From: Streptomyces sp. RFCAC02
GTDB taxonomy: Bacteria > Actinomycetota > Actinomycetes > Streptomycetales > Streptomycetaceae
Length of the DNA: 64,000 nucleotides
NCBI RefSeq assembly: GCF_004193175.1
Contig: NZ_SAUH01000001.1
Location: forward strand, 2,978,501 to 3,042,500
Direction: 5' to 3'
Shown here: positions 1-7,409 of the stretch, in pieces
Numbering within the stretch: the first letter of the stretch is position 1
How the letters are laid out: every line of letters starts with the position of its first letter
Translations under genes and position numbers: made by a program
The notes under the pieces: generated by a model
Seen by the model: only the letters and a program-made list of their open reading frames with translations
The model's database searches: none
What the model was told of the DNA's origin: nothing

Positions 1-178
1 GCGGCCGCGAGAACGGCGGGCGTTCACCGTCCACCGACTCCCGCCCGGCGCCGGGCCCGCGCTCCTCCGCCGCCGCGCCGGCCGGCAGCCCCGCCACCAG
101 CACGATCGCGGCCAGGACGACGAGAACCGTCCCTCCCAGCGTGCCCACCACTGCCGCGACGCCCGCGCTCACCCTCAC
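1..178 (-). CDS. Secreted or membrane-anchored protein, N-terminal fragment
   Basis: Only the first 59 codons are in the window; the gene runs off the left edge. The GTG at 178 is chosen because an AAGGGG-like ribosome-binding site lies about 8 bases upstream; a second in-frame GTG is at 172. The translation begins VRVSAGVAAVVG and continues into one long hydrophobic stretch ending in LPAGAAAEE, which reads as a signal peptide with an Ala-x-Ala cleavage site, followed by a polar Gly/Arg/Pro-rich segment. No domain can be recognised from so little sequence. It is transcribed in the same direction as the quinone oxidoreductase that follows on its upstream side. Confidence 0.6.
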   Translation of the reverse strand, partial: MRVSAGVAAVVGTLGGTVLVVLAAIVLVAGLPAGAAAEERGPGAGRESVDGERPPFSRP

Positions 179-263
179 AGGCCCGCCCCTTCGTGCGTAC
201 TTCGTCCGACCGAGGACACCAGCGTCACACAGATGGACAAAGACCGCATATCGGACAAGCGGT

Positions 264-1241
264 TCAGCGGACGAGGACGATCTTCCCGGTGTGCCCGCTC
301 GCCTCCATCACGCGGTGCGCCTCGGCCGCGTCGTGCATCGGGACGGTGCGGTCCACCACCGGCCGCACCCGGCCGTCCGCGATCAGCGGCCAGACGTGTT
401 CGCGCACCGACGCGACGATCTCCGCCTTCTCCGCCGCTGGCCGCGCCCGCAGGGACGCCGAGGCGATGCTGCCGCGCTTCGCCATCAGGGCGCGGAAGTC
501 CAGTTCGCCCGTGGCGCCGCCCTGGAAGCCGATGACGGTGATCCGGCCGTTCGGGGCGAGGGCGTCGATGTTCCTGGCGAGGTACTTGGCGCCGATGATG
601 TCGAGGACGACGTCGGCGCCGTGCCCGTCCGTGGCACCGCGCAGCGCGGCGGGGAAGTCCTGCTCGCGGTAGTTGATGAGGATGTCGGCGCCGAGGGCCG
701 CGCAGCGCTCCAGCTTCTCCGCGCTGCCCGCCGTGACGGCGACGCGCGCGCCGAGCGCCTTCGCGATCTGCACGGCGGCCGTCCCGATGCCGCTGCCGCC
801 GCCGTGCACGAGGAGCGTCTCCCCGGCGCGCAGCCCCGCCTGCCGGAACACCGTCGACCACACCGTGCACACCACCTCGGGCAGGCCGCCGGCCGTCGTG
901 AGGTCCACCCCGCCGGGGATCGGCAGCACCTGACCGGCGGGCACCGCGACCCGTTCCGCGTAGCCGCCGCCGGAGAGCAGGGCGCACACCTCGTCGCCCG
1001 GCCGCCACCCGGTCACGCCGTCGCCGACCGCGACGACGCGGCCCGAGCACTCCAGGCCGGGATGGACGGACGCGCCGGGCGGCGGGTCGTAGAAGCCCTG
1101 GCGCTGGAGGACGTCGGCGCGGTTGACGCCGGCGGCGGCGACGTCGATCAGGACCTCCCCGGCCCGCACCTCCGGGTCGGGCGCCTGGGTCCACACGAGG
1201 TTCTGGGGGCCACCTGGCTCGGTGACGGAAATCGCGTACAT
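264..1241 (-). CDS. NAD(P)H:quinone oxidoreductase, zinc-less MDR family
   Basis: This 325-residue protein is a full-length zeta-crystallin-like member of the medium-chain dehydrogenase family. It probably reduces quinones or other alkenals with NADPH in the cytoplasm. The GroES-like N-terminal half has the family segment AAGVNRADVLQRQG (residues 36-49), and the Rossmann half has the nucleotide-binding GGGSGIG (147-153). The ligands of the structural and catalytic zinc of alcohol dehydrogenases are absent, as is usual in this branch. A TAGCGT -10-like box ends seven bases before the ATG and no ribosome-binding site is visible, so the message is probably leaderless. The natural substrate cannot be read from the sequence. 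Confidence 0.9.
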   Translation of the reverse strand: MYAISVTEPGGPQNLVWTQAPDPEVRAGEVLIDVAAAGVNRADVLQRQGFYDPPPGASVHPGLECSGRVVAVGDGVTGWRPGDEVCALLSGGGYAERVAVPAGQVLPIPGGVDLTTAGGLPEVVCTVWSTVFRQAGLRAGETLLVHGGGSGIGTAAVQIAKALGARVAVTAGSAEKLERCAALGADILINYREQDFPAALRGATDGHGADVVLDIIGAKYLARNIDALAPNGRITVIGFQGGATGELDFRALMAKRGSIASASLRARPAAEKAEIVASVREHVWPLIADGRVRPVVDRTVPMHDAAEAHRVMEASGHTGKIVLVR

Positions 1242-1280
1242 GGGGCCGACGCTACCCGCGCGCGGCGGCCCGACCCCTGT

Positions 1281-2489
1281 TCAGTGCGGCGGCTCGACGA
1301 TCCATTCGGTGTTGCCGAGCGGATACACCCAGCGGCCGGTGGCGGCGGACGTGCCGCTGGTGCGGAACGGCTCGCCGTCGCCGGCGTCGATGCGGAGGGT
1401 GCCCTCCCGGTCGCCGCTCGACCAGTCGAGCTCCAGGTACCACCGCACGTCCCGGTCGGCCGTGACCGCCCGGATGCGCATCACCTCGGGTTCGGACTCG
1501 CTGACGCTGCGCGGGAACTCGGACACCCCGTCGCCGGGGACCGCCTCGGGGCGCGCCGCGTCGAGGTCCACGTCGTACGCGCTGACCCGCACGTCGCCGC
1601 CGCAGCCGACGCCCATCCCGTACACCTGCCACGGCAGCGGGTCGCCGCTGTCGACGACGCGGACGTGCAAATCCTGGAGGACGACGGTCTCCGGGCCGGT
1701 GCCCTGGACGGTCAGCTCGATGAACTGGCCGTCGGCGGGGACGGCGTCCTCGGAGTCGACCCAGCGGTCGGCGTCCTGCTCGCCCGGCGGCGGTCCGACG
1801 TCCGCCGGGGCGTCGTCCACCAGGTAGAACTGGCTGCAGGAGTCCTCCCAGGCGTTGGGCACGAGCCTGGTGGCGAAGGGGGCGGGCTCGGTGCCGGCGT
1901 CCGCGGTGCCGCCCGGGAGGAACGTCTCGCGGCCGTCGCCGTCGCCGTCCGGGAAGAGCGTCACGACGACACCGGCCGCGGCGACCACGGCGAGGACGGC
2001 CGCCACCGACACGGCGACGCGGGCCGCGGGGCGGCGGCGGCGCGGCACGGGGGCCTGCGCGGTCACGGGCGGCGGCGCGGGGGCCGGGGGCGGTACGGGG
2101 GCGGGGAGCGGCGCGGGCGCGGCCGGTTCCGGGGCGGGCACGGGTGCGGGCGCGGGTGCCGCCGGTTCCGGGGCGGGCGCGGGTGCCGACGTACGGCGCT
2201 CCCGGTCGCGTGCGGCCACGGCGGCGATCCAGCGCCGGTGCAGTTCGAGCAGTTCGTCGGGGGACGCCTTGCAGAGGCGGGCCAGCCGCTCCACCGAGCC
2301 GTAGTCCGACGGCAGGGCCTCGCCCCTGCAGTAGCGATGAAGGGTCGACGGGCTCATGTGCAGGCGTTTGCCGAGCGTGCCATAGCTCAGCCCCGAACGG
2401 CCCTTCAACTCCTCAAGCAGCACGGCGAAATCCGCCGTCTCCGCAGCCGCCCCCACCGTTCCTCCATCCCGTTCGGTCATCCCAGGCAC
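1281..2489 (-). CDS. Membrane-tethered XRE-type HTH protein with extracytoplasmic domain
   Basis: The 402-residue product has three parts. Residues 20-80 form an XRE-type helix-turn-helix (LSYGTLGKRLHMSPSTLHRYCRG region). Residues 100-150 are an Ala/Pro linker with EPAAPAP-like repeats. A basic stop-transfer cluster PRRRR precedes a single membrane helix at about 156-179, and the remaining 220 residues would lie outside the cell. This layout (cytoplasmic DNA-binding domain, one membrane span, sensing domain) is common in Streptomyces; the family is inferred to couple an external signal to transcription, but neither signal nor target is known. An ATG three codons in (MTERDGG) is an alternative start. 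The outer part, rich in Trp, Asp and Cys, was not recognised. Confidence 0.8.
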   Translation of the reverse strand: MPGMTERDGGTVGAAAETADFAVLLEELKGRSGLSYGTLGKRLHMSPSTLHRYCRGEALPSDYGSVERLARLCKASPDELLELHRRWIAAVAARDRERRTSAPAPAPEPAAPAPAPVPAPEPAAPAPLPAPVPPPAPAPPPVTAQAPVPRRRRPAARVAVSVAAVLAVVAAAGVVVTLFPDGDGDGRETFLPGGTADAGTEPAPFATRLVPNAWEDSCSQFYLVDDAPADVGPPPGEQDADRWVDSEDAVPADGQFIELTVQGTGPETVVLQDLHVRVVDSGDPLPWQVYGMGVGCGGDVRVSAYDVDLDAARPEAVPGDGVSEFPRSVSESEPEVMRIRAVTADRDVRWYLELDWSSGDREGTLRIDAGDGEPFRTSGTSAATGRWVYPLGNTEWIVEPPH

Positions 2490-2664
2490 CCACGTTTCCG
2501 CAGGTCACACCCGCTGGAACGTCCCACTGCCCCGGATGCGGCGCCTGGTGTGGCACCCGGGACGGAACGCGCCGCAGGCTTCGGTCATCCAAGCACGCCG
2601 CTCCCCGCCGGACGGGGACCGGTGGTGCGGAACTCCGTTCGCCCGTACAGGAAGAGACAGACCG

Positions 2665-3441
2665 ATGCGCAAGTTCACCCGCCGTTCCCGTACCCGTGTC
2701 GCCGCCGCTGCGGTCGCCGCGATCGCCGTCCTCTCGCTCAGCGCGTGCCAGGGGGACGAGGAGGACCTCGGGGGCACCGCCCCGCAGTCGCCGTCCGAGA
2801 TCGCCCCGGCGGACCCGGGCACGGACACGGACACGGAGGAGGAGGCCCCCGGCACGGACACCGATGACGGGACCGACACCGACCTCGGCTCCGACACGGA
2901 CACGGACACCGGCGCCGACACCGGCACGGACACGGACGCCGGCACCGACACCGACACCGGTTCGGACACGGACGCCGGCACCGACCCGGGTACCGACACC
3001 GACACCGATGACGGGGTGGAGGCACCGGCCTGCGACACGTCCATGACGGAGGTCGTCGCCCAGTCCGTGTCCCGCCCGATCAACCACCTCCTCCTCACCG
3101 CCACGAACACCGGCACAGAGGCCTGCTACGCCTACTACGCCCCCTACCTCCGCTTCGACGAGGGCCAGTCGGCCGTTGCCTGGATCGAGGAGAGCGTCCC
3201 CCACGCCGTGCCGTTCCTGGAGCCCGGCGAGTCCGTGTACGCGAGCGTGGTCCTGTCCGGCGAGAGCGGGGAGGGGGAGACCATGCACTCGCTGGCCGTC
3301 GGTTTCGCGTCCGGCGACGAGGAGGGCGGCTCCGTCGGCGAGATGGCGTCCGTCGCGCTCCCCGGCGGCGAGGCGTTCGTCGGCCCCGAGGCAGCCGTCA
3401 GCTACTGGCTCACGGACCCGGCCGACGCCCTGATGTGGTGA
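2665..3441 (+). CDS. DUF4232-type lipoprotein with Asp-Thr repeat linker
   Basis: This 258-residue protein begins at the ATG at 2665. An upstream in-frame extension exists, but the Arg-rich start followed by a hydrophobic helix and the lipobox LSLSAC (Cys28) is a clear lipoprotein signal. Residues 50-125 are an acidic low-complexity linker of repeating TDTD, GTDTD and DAGTDT units. The last 130 residues, with two Cys and a beta-rich pattern, fit the DUF4232 family of exported Streptomyces proteins. The mature protein is expected to be anchored to the outer face of the membrane with the linker spanning the cell wall. Function unknown. Confidence 0.85.
   Translation: MRKFTRRSRTRVAAAAVAAIAVLSLSACQGDEEDLGGTAPQSPSEIAPADPGTDTDTEEEAPGTDTDDGTDTDLGSDTDTDTGADTGTDTDAGTDTDTGSDTDAGTDPGTDTDTDDGVEAPACDTSMTEVVAQSVSRPINHLLLTATNTGTEACYAYYAPYLRFDEGQSAVAWIEESVPHAVPFLEPGESVYASVVLSGESGEGETMHSLAVGFASGDEEGGSVGEMASVALPGGEAFVGPEAAVSYWLTDPADALMW
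2830..3015 (+). repeat. Imperfect short tandem repeats coding an Asp/Thr linker
   Basis: The DNA is built of imperfect 6- and 12-base units of the type gacacc/gacacg within the lipoprotein gene. It encodes alternating Asp-Thr with Gly-Ala-Gly punctuation. The third codon position varies between units, so the repeat is retained at protein level and is not a recent DNA expansion. Confidence 0.8.
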
Positions 3442-3538
3442 CCCCCGCGAGACCCGCCCCACGGGAACGCGACCGCCCCAGGCCACCACGGTCGCCGCAC
3501 TCGCCCTGTCACAACGGCAGATCCACCAGCAATACAGC

Positions 3539-3575
3539 GCCTCCCGCCCCGGCCTCACAGCCGACGGCGGGAGGC
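3539..3575. terminator. Bidirectional hairpin terminator
   Basis: A perfect 10-base inverted repeat, GCCTCCCGCC at 3539-3548 and its complement at 3566-3575, lies between the convergent lipoprotein gene and the flavoprotein remnant. There is no long T-run, as is common for terminators in such G+C-rich genomes. Confidence 0.7.
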
Positions 3576-3581
3576 GTCCTC

Positions 3582-3853
3582 TCACGGTGCCGGGTCGCCC
3601 GGGTGTTGGGGCAGTGCCGCGAGCACGGCGCTCCAGTCGTACGCCGCCGCGTCCCCGCGCTTCGGTGGGTGCGGCTCGCCCGGGGCGAACACCACCCGCA
3701 CGCCCTGTGTCCGCAGTGTCTCCACGGCGCGGCCGACGGCGTGAGGACCAGACACACGTCCCACCCGGCCGCCTGCGCCCGCCGTACCCCCTGATCCACA
3801 TACTCCGCAGGCCCGGCCGCACAGGCGATCACATACAGCACCCGTGTCGTCAT
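3582..3853 (-). pseudogene. Flavoprotein remnant with internal deletion and frame change
   Basis: Reading from the ATG at 3853, the first 41 codons (MTTRVLYVIACAAGP to TPSA) match the start of Streptomyces HFCD-type flavoproteins. The reading frame is then lost near 3731. The C-terminal part of the same family (AVETLRTQGVRVVFAPGEP and onward) continues in another frame to the stop at 3582. About 80 central residues expected between the two blocks, including the flavin-binding and catalytic segments, are missing. The gene is therefore a deletion plus frameshift. It faces away from the HTH regulator at 4106; in Streptomyces such HTH genes are often paired with a flavoprotein of this kind, so the regulator has probably lost its partner. 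Confidence 0.75.
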
Positions 3854-4105
3854 GCGCGAAGTCCACAACGCCGCGCCAGCCCCCGCAAGGCCGAAGAAGG
3901 GGAGGGGCGAATGTGGGGCGAGTCGTCAACGCCGTGGTGGCCGTGACCGGGTGACGCGCGGGGCCGGCACCGGTCGCCGTACAGCCCGGGGAAAGACGAG
4001 CCCTGCCGGTGAACGACCGAGCCACGGACGCCGTTTGCCGTTCCTTGCTCACGGGCCGGGGGTACCGTCCAGGTGTCACCCAAGGACGGCAAGGCGGAGT
4101 CCACC

Positions 4106-5314
4106 ATGCCAGCGCTCCCCGCCGACCCCATAGAGGGCATCGGCACCCGTATCCAGACCGTGCGGCAGCTCAGGGGCCTGACGGTCCGCGAGCTGGCCCG
4201 CCGGGCGCACGTCTCCCCGGCGCAGATCTCCCGTGTGGAGAACGGTCAGCGGTACGCGAGCCCGAGCATCGTCGCCAGCGTCGCACGCGCGCTCAGCGTC
4301 AGCGTCTCCGTTCTCCACGGTCAGCCCTACATCCAGATGCTCCAGCAGGACCAGCTCGACGGGCTGTTGGCCCCCATCAGCAGCGCGCTGGACGACTGGG
4401 ACATCCCGCCGGGCACCGACGAGCCCCCGCCCCGGCCATTGGCCGAACTGGCGGTCGCGGTACGCACGCTGGAGGCCGAACGCGCCGCCGGCGCCTATCT
4501 CGACGTCGCCCAGCGGCTTCCCGCGCTGATCGCGGAGATCAACTACGCGGCGCTCCTCCACGACACACCGGGAACACGCGACAGCGAGCGAGCGCGCTGG
4601 CTCCAGGCCGAACTGGGACGCACGGTCTACGTGGTGGCCCGCCAGATCGGGTACGTGGACCTCGCACGGCACGCACTCGGACGCATGGCCGCCGCGGCGC
4701 CGCGCTCCGGCGACCCCCGGCAGGTCGCGATCGAGAGATGGGACCGGTCCCAGCTCATGGCGGACGCGGCCCGGCACGACCGCGGCTTCGCCCTCGTGCA
4801 CCAGGCGCTCCGGGACCTGGACGACGACGGATCGACCTCCGCCCGCGCCGTGCGCGGGGCTCTGTACCTGCGGGCGGCCGTCCTGGCGCGCCGCAGCGGC
4901 GACGACTCCACGGCCGAGGACTGGCTCGAGGAGGCCGGTGAACTGGCCGGACGAACCGGCGAACTGACCGACTACGGCCTGGTCTTCGGGCCGACGAACG
5001 TCGTCATCCACGCCATGTCGGCGAGCGCCGACATGGACCGGCACGCCAAGGCGCTCCGCGACGCCCGCAAGGTGACGCTGCCCGACGGCTACCCGGCCGC
5101 GCGCGCAGGGGCCTACTGGGCCTCACGAGCACGCGCGGAAGCATGGACCGCACAGCACGACGCGGCCCTGCAATCGCTACGACGGGCCCGCGACGTGGCA
5201 CCTCAGCAGACGCGATACCACCCGGGCGTGCACGAGACAGTGGCGACACTGCTCCGCGCGCGAGCCCGGGCCACCGACGACCTCCGCAGCTACGCCGCGT
5301 GGTGCGGCGTTTAG
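4106..5314 (+). CDS. XRE-family transcriptional regulator with TPR-like C-terminal domain
   Basis: This 402-residue protein starts at the ATG at 4106, preceded by AAGGCGGAG at a suitable distance; an in-frame GTG at 4073 is less likely. Residues 12-70 are a canonical XRE helix-turn-helix (LTVRELARRAHVSPAQISRVEN). The remaining 330 residues are helical and Ala/Leu/Arg-rich with evenly spaced helix pairs, the TPR-like ligand or partner domain typical of large Streptomyces XRE regulators. It faces the decayed flavoprotein on one side and lies 123 bases upstream of the unusual Cys-repeat operon on the other, so it is the nearest candidate regulator of that operon. Target and signal are unknown. 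Confidence 0.85.
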   Translation: MPALPADPIEGIGTRIQTVRQLRGLTVRELARRAHVSPAQISRVENGQRYASPSIVASVARALSVSVSVLHGQPYIQMLQQDQLDGLLAPISSALDDWDIPPGTDEPPPRPLAELAVAVRTLEAERAAGAYLDVAQRLPALIAEINYAALLHDTPGTRDSERARWLQAELGRTVYVVARQIGYVDLARHALGRMAAAAPRSGDPRQVAIERWDRSQLMADAARHDRGFALVHQALRDLDDDGSTSARAVRGALYLRAAVLARRSGDDSTAEDWLEEAGELAGRTGELTDYGLVFGPTNVVIHAMSASADMDRHAKALRDARKVTLPDGYPAARAGAYWASRARAEAWTAQHDAALQSLRRARDVAPQQTRYHPGVHETVATLLRARARATDDLRSYAAWCGV

Positions 5315-5397
5315 CAATCAGTGGGCATTTGTCAAGCGTCTCCGGGTGATCCGGTGTTGCCAACGTGGTAACGCCAGACCCTTGCCGGCGCGGCAGG

Positions 5398-5427
5398 CTG
5401 TGACTGTCAGCACCTTGACCGTCACAG
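5398..5427 (+). promoter_or_regulatory. Dyad overlapping the ribosome-binding site of the small-peptide operon
   Basis: CTGTGACTGTCA (5398-5409) and TGACCGTCACAG (5416-5427) form a 12-base inverted repeat with one mismatch and a 6-base loop. The right arm ends within the AGGAG that serves the ATG at 5438. The dyad could be a repressor operator, or, as RNA, a hairpin that hides the ribosome-binding site. Each arm also contains a TGACNGTCA half-palindrome, which favours a dimeric DNA-binding protein. Confidence 0.6.
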
Positions 5428-5437
5428 GAGAGCACCC

Positions 5438-5590
5438 ATGCCGCAACCCATCACACCCGCCCCGAGGCGGGAGGAGAACCCGCACATCACCGTCATCACC
5501 GGCCTGGAGGGGCCGGTCATGCCGCTCGGTTCCGCGCCACCGGGCGCGCCGGACGGCCAGGACACGGACGAGTCGGAGGCGGGGGCGTGA
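5438..5590 (+). CDS. Small 50-residue peptide of unknown function
   Basis: The ATG at 5438 has a good AGGAG ribosome-binding site, and the stop overlaps the next start by four bases (GTGA), so translation is coupled. The product begins MPQPITPAPRREENPHITVI. It has a Pro-rich start, a central hydrophobic stretch (ITVITGLEGPVMPLG) and an acidic Gly/Asp/Glu tail, with no Cys and no membrane helix. It resembles in size a peptide precursor or an antitoxin-like companion, but I recognise no family. Codon use (high third-position G+C) and the strong start signal support a real gene. Confidence 0.65.
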   Translation: MPQPITPAPRREENPHITVITGLEGPVMPLGSAPPGAPDGQDTDESEAGA

Positions 5591-6339
5591 GCATGGTTCT
5601 CCGTTGTGGTGGGTGCGGGGAGACCGGTCCGGCGTTGACAGTGATCTCGTTGATGCAGGCCGAATCGGCAGCGGGATGGTCGCAGCATGCGTGTCGGTCG
5701 TGTCTGCTGGCCTGCCGTCTCATCCCTGTCGTCCACCACCCCGTGTCGAGTTGGGGTGAGCCGCACCAGTGGCCGGACCAGGTTCCGGACGACCTGGTGG
5801 AGCGGCTCGCCGACCTGGCGCCGGGTGTCGTGTTGCAGCCGATCGTCACCCGCCTGTTCCGCGCAGCCCGTGCGAAGGCCGAGCACGGGATCGTGGCGGC
5901 CGTGGATGAGCTGCGGGCCGCTGTGGAAGCGGCGCCGGGGCCGTTGTGCATGTACTGCGAGACCACCGGCGAGCCGCTGATCACCGTCGCGGCGGGGGAG
6001 GCGACGGCCGGACCCGGGCGCGGGTTCCAGGCCTGCCGTGGCTGCCTGGTCGAACAGCGGCTTGTTCCGTTCGTCGCCCACCCGAGCAGCAGCCGGGGAG
6101 ACCTCCACTACTGGCCCGACATCGTTCCCACCGACCTCGTGCGGCGGCTCGCCGATCTGGACGAGGACCAGTTGGCCGACGTGCAGCCCGCCGTGGACCG
6201 ACTCTGGCCCGCCGCCACCCTCGCCACCGCACGGACGACCGCCGACCTGGAACGCGACGCCGCCCGCGCCATCGCCGCCGACGCCGTCGACGTCCTGCAC
6301 ACCGCCGTCCGCGACATGGCGCCGGAGACCGACCGATGA
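5587..6339 (+). CDS. Internally duplicated Cys-rich (zinc-ribbon-like) protein
   Basis: This 250-residue protein has a GTG start coupled to the peptide upstream. It consists of two homologous halves, about residues 5-118 and 119-245. Each half has a CxxC pair followed at identical distance by a second CxxC (Cys7/10 with 36/39; Cys121/124 with 150/153). Each then has a shared block reading roughly RLxPxVxHPxSSxGxxHxWPDxVPxDL and VxRLADL, and ends in an alpha-helical Ala/Arg-rich segment. Four Cys per repeat suggest one zinc ribbon each; the conserved His and Trp-Pro-Asp block may be a second functional site. No signal peptide is present. The family was not recognised. It overlaps the next gene by ATGA. 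Confidence 0.8.
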   Translation: MSMVLRCGGCGETGPALTVISLMQAESAAGWSQHACRSCLLACRLIPVVHHPVSSWGEPHQWPDQVPDDLVERLADLAPGVVLQPIVTRLFRAARAKAEHGIVAAVDELRAAVEAAPGPLCMYCETTGEPLITVAAGEATAGPGRGFQACRGCLVEQRLVPFVAHPSSSRGDLHYWPDIVPTDLVRRLADLDEDQLADVQPAVDRLWPAATLATARTTADLERDAARAIAADAVDVLHTAVRDMAPETDR

Positions 6340-6455
6340 CCGCCGCCTGGACCGTCCTCGCCCTGACCGGCGCCGGACTCACCGCATGGGCCGGACTGTT
6401 CCTCCACATCGCCCGCACCGTCGCCCGAGCACTCGACCACGACACCACCCCCTGA
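6336..6455 (+). CDS. 39-residue single-span membrane peptide
   Basis: The ATG overlaps the stop of the Cys-repeat gene (ATGA), indicating translational coupling. The product, starting MTAAWTVLALTGAGLTAWAG, has one hydrophobic helix (residues 4-25) followed by a short His/Arg/Asp tail. Position and coupling make it the third gene of the operon; its size is that of a small membrane-bound partner or holin-like peptide. No homologue is recognised. Confidence 0.6.
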   Translation: MTAAWTVLALTGAGLTAWAGLFLHIARTVARALDHDTTP

Positions 6456-6603
6456 ACCGGCGGCGCCGCCTTCCTGCCCCACCCGGGCCGGGGGTGGTGC
6501 TGGATACACCTCAGGTCCGGTGTGTGGGGCTCCTGCCCCGGCCCGTCGATCTCCATAGCGTTGAGGGCAGTTGGAGAAGCGACGGGTTGAGGGAGCGGAC
6601 ATC

Positions 6604-7407
6604 GTGGTGCGACGGACGGGACGTACGGGAGACGGCCGGGCCGAGGGCGGTCCCGGCGGGGAGGCGCTGCGCCTCACGGGGCTGCGCAAGGTCTACGGCG
6701 CCGCCGGGGACGGCACGGCCGTCACCGCGCTCGACGACGTGACGCTGAGCCTGCCGGCCGGCACGTTCACGGCCGTCATGGGTCCCTCGGGATCCGGCAA
6801 GTCGACGCTGCTGCAGTGCGCCGCCGGCCTTGAGCGGCCCGACCACGGCAGCGTCGCCATCGCGGGCGAGGAGATGACCGGCGGCAAGGAGGCGGCCCGC
6901 ACGAAGTTCCGGCGGGAGCGGATCGGGTTCGTCTTCCAGCAGTACAACCTGCTGCCGACCCTGACCGTGTACCAGAACACGATCCTCCCGCTGAAGCTGG
7001 CCGGCCACCGCGTGGACCGCGCAGGCGCCCGCGCCGTCCTCGCGCAGGTCGGGCTCGGCGACCGCCTCGGCCACCTGCCCGAGCAGCTCTCCGGCGGCCA
7101 GCGGCAGCGCGTCGCGATCGCCCGCGCGCTGGTCACCCGCCCCGCGCTGATCCTCGCCGACGAGCCGACCGGCGCCCTCGACCTGCGCAGCGCCCGGGAC
7201 GTCCTGGCGCTCCTGCGCGAGACCGTCACCGTGCACGGCAGGACCGTCGTCATGGTGACGCACGACCCGGTGGCGGCGTCGTGGGCCGACTCCGTCGTGT
7301 TCCTCGCGGACGGCAGGCTCGCCGGCCGGCTGGACACCCCGACCGCCGACGCGGTCGCGGAACGGCTCGCGCACCTCGGCGACACGACGAGCCCGGTGGG
7401 GGTGTGA
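6604..7407 (+). CDS. ABC transporter ATP-binding protein (MacB/LolD type)
   Basis: This 267-residue ATPase energises the FtsX-type permease that follows. Walker [10 protein letters not shown] (60-68), the Q-loop in [10 protein letters not shown], the signature LSGGQ (162-166) and Walker B ILADEP (183-188) are all intact. The GTG at 6604 is preferred because GAGGGAG precedes it; in-frame codons back to 6571 and a GTG at 6607 are alternatives. The family exports peptides, lipids or antibiotics by mechanotransmission, and in actinomycetes it often protects against cell-envelope stress. The permease ATG lies three bases after this stop. Confidence 0.9.
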   Translation: MVRRTGRTGDGRAEGGPGGEALRLTGLRKVYGAAGDGTAVTALDDVTLSLPAGTFTAVMGPSGSGKSTLLQCAAGLERPDHGSVAIAGEEMTGGKEAARTKFRRERIGFVFQQYNLLPTLTVYQNTILPLKLAGHRVDRAGARAVLAQVGLGDRLGHLPEQLSGGQRQRVAIARALVTRPALILADEPTGALDLRSARDVLALLRETVTVHGRTVVMVTHDPVAASWADSVVFLADGRLAGRLDTPTADAVAERLAHLGDTTSPVGV

Positions 7408-7409
7408 CG

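Noticed and set aside
141..2867. Open frame of about 900 codons on the plus strand across the first three genes
   Set aside because: Antisense to the oxidoreductase and HTH genes, low-complexity Arg/Gly/His translation, no start signal; the minus-strand genes have clear domains.
2830..3015. Regular short repeats that could suggest a CRISPR or a satellite
   Set aside because: Repeat units are 6 to 12 bases with no spacers and lie in frame in a lipoprotein linker.
5438..5590. 50-aa gene as a lanthipeptide precursor of the FxLD type
   Set aside because: The product has no Cys, no FxLD motif and no lanthionine synthetase gene nearby.
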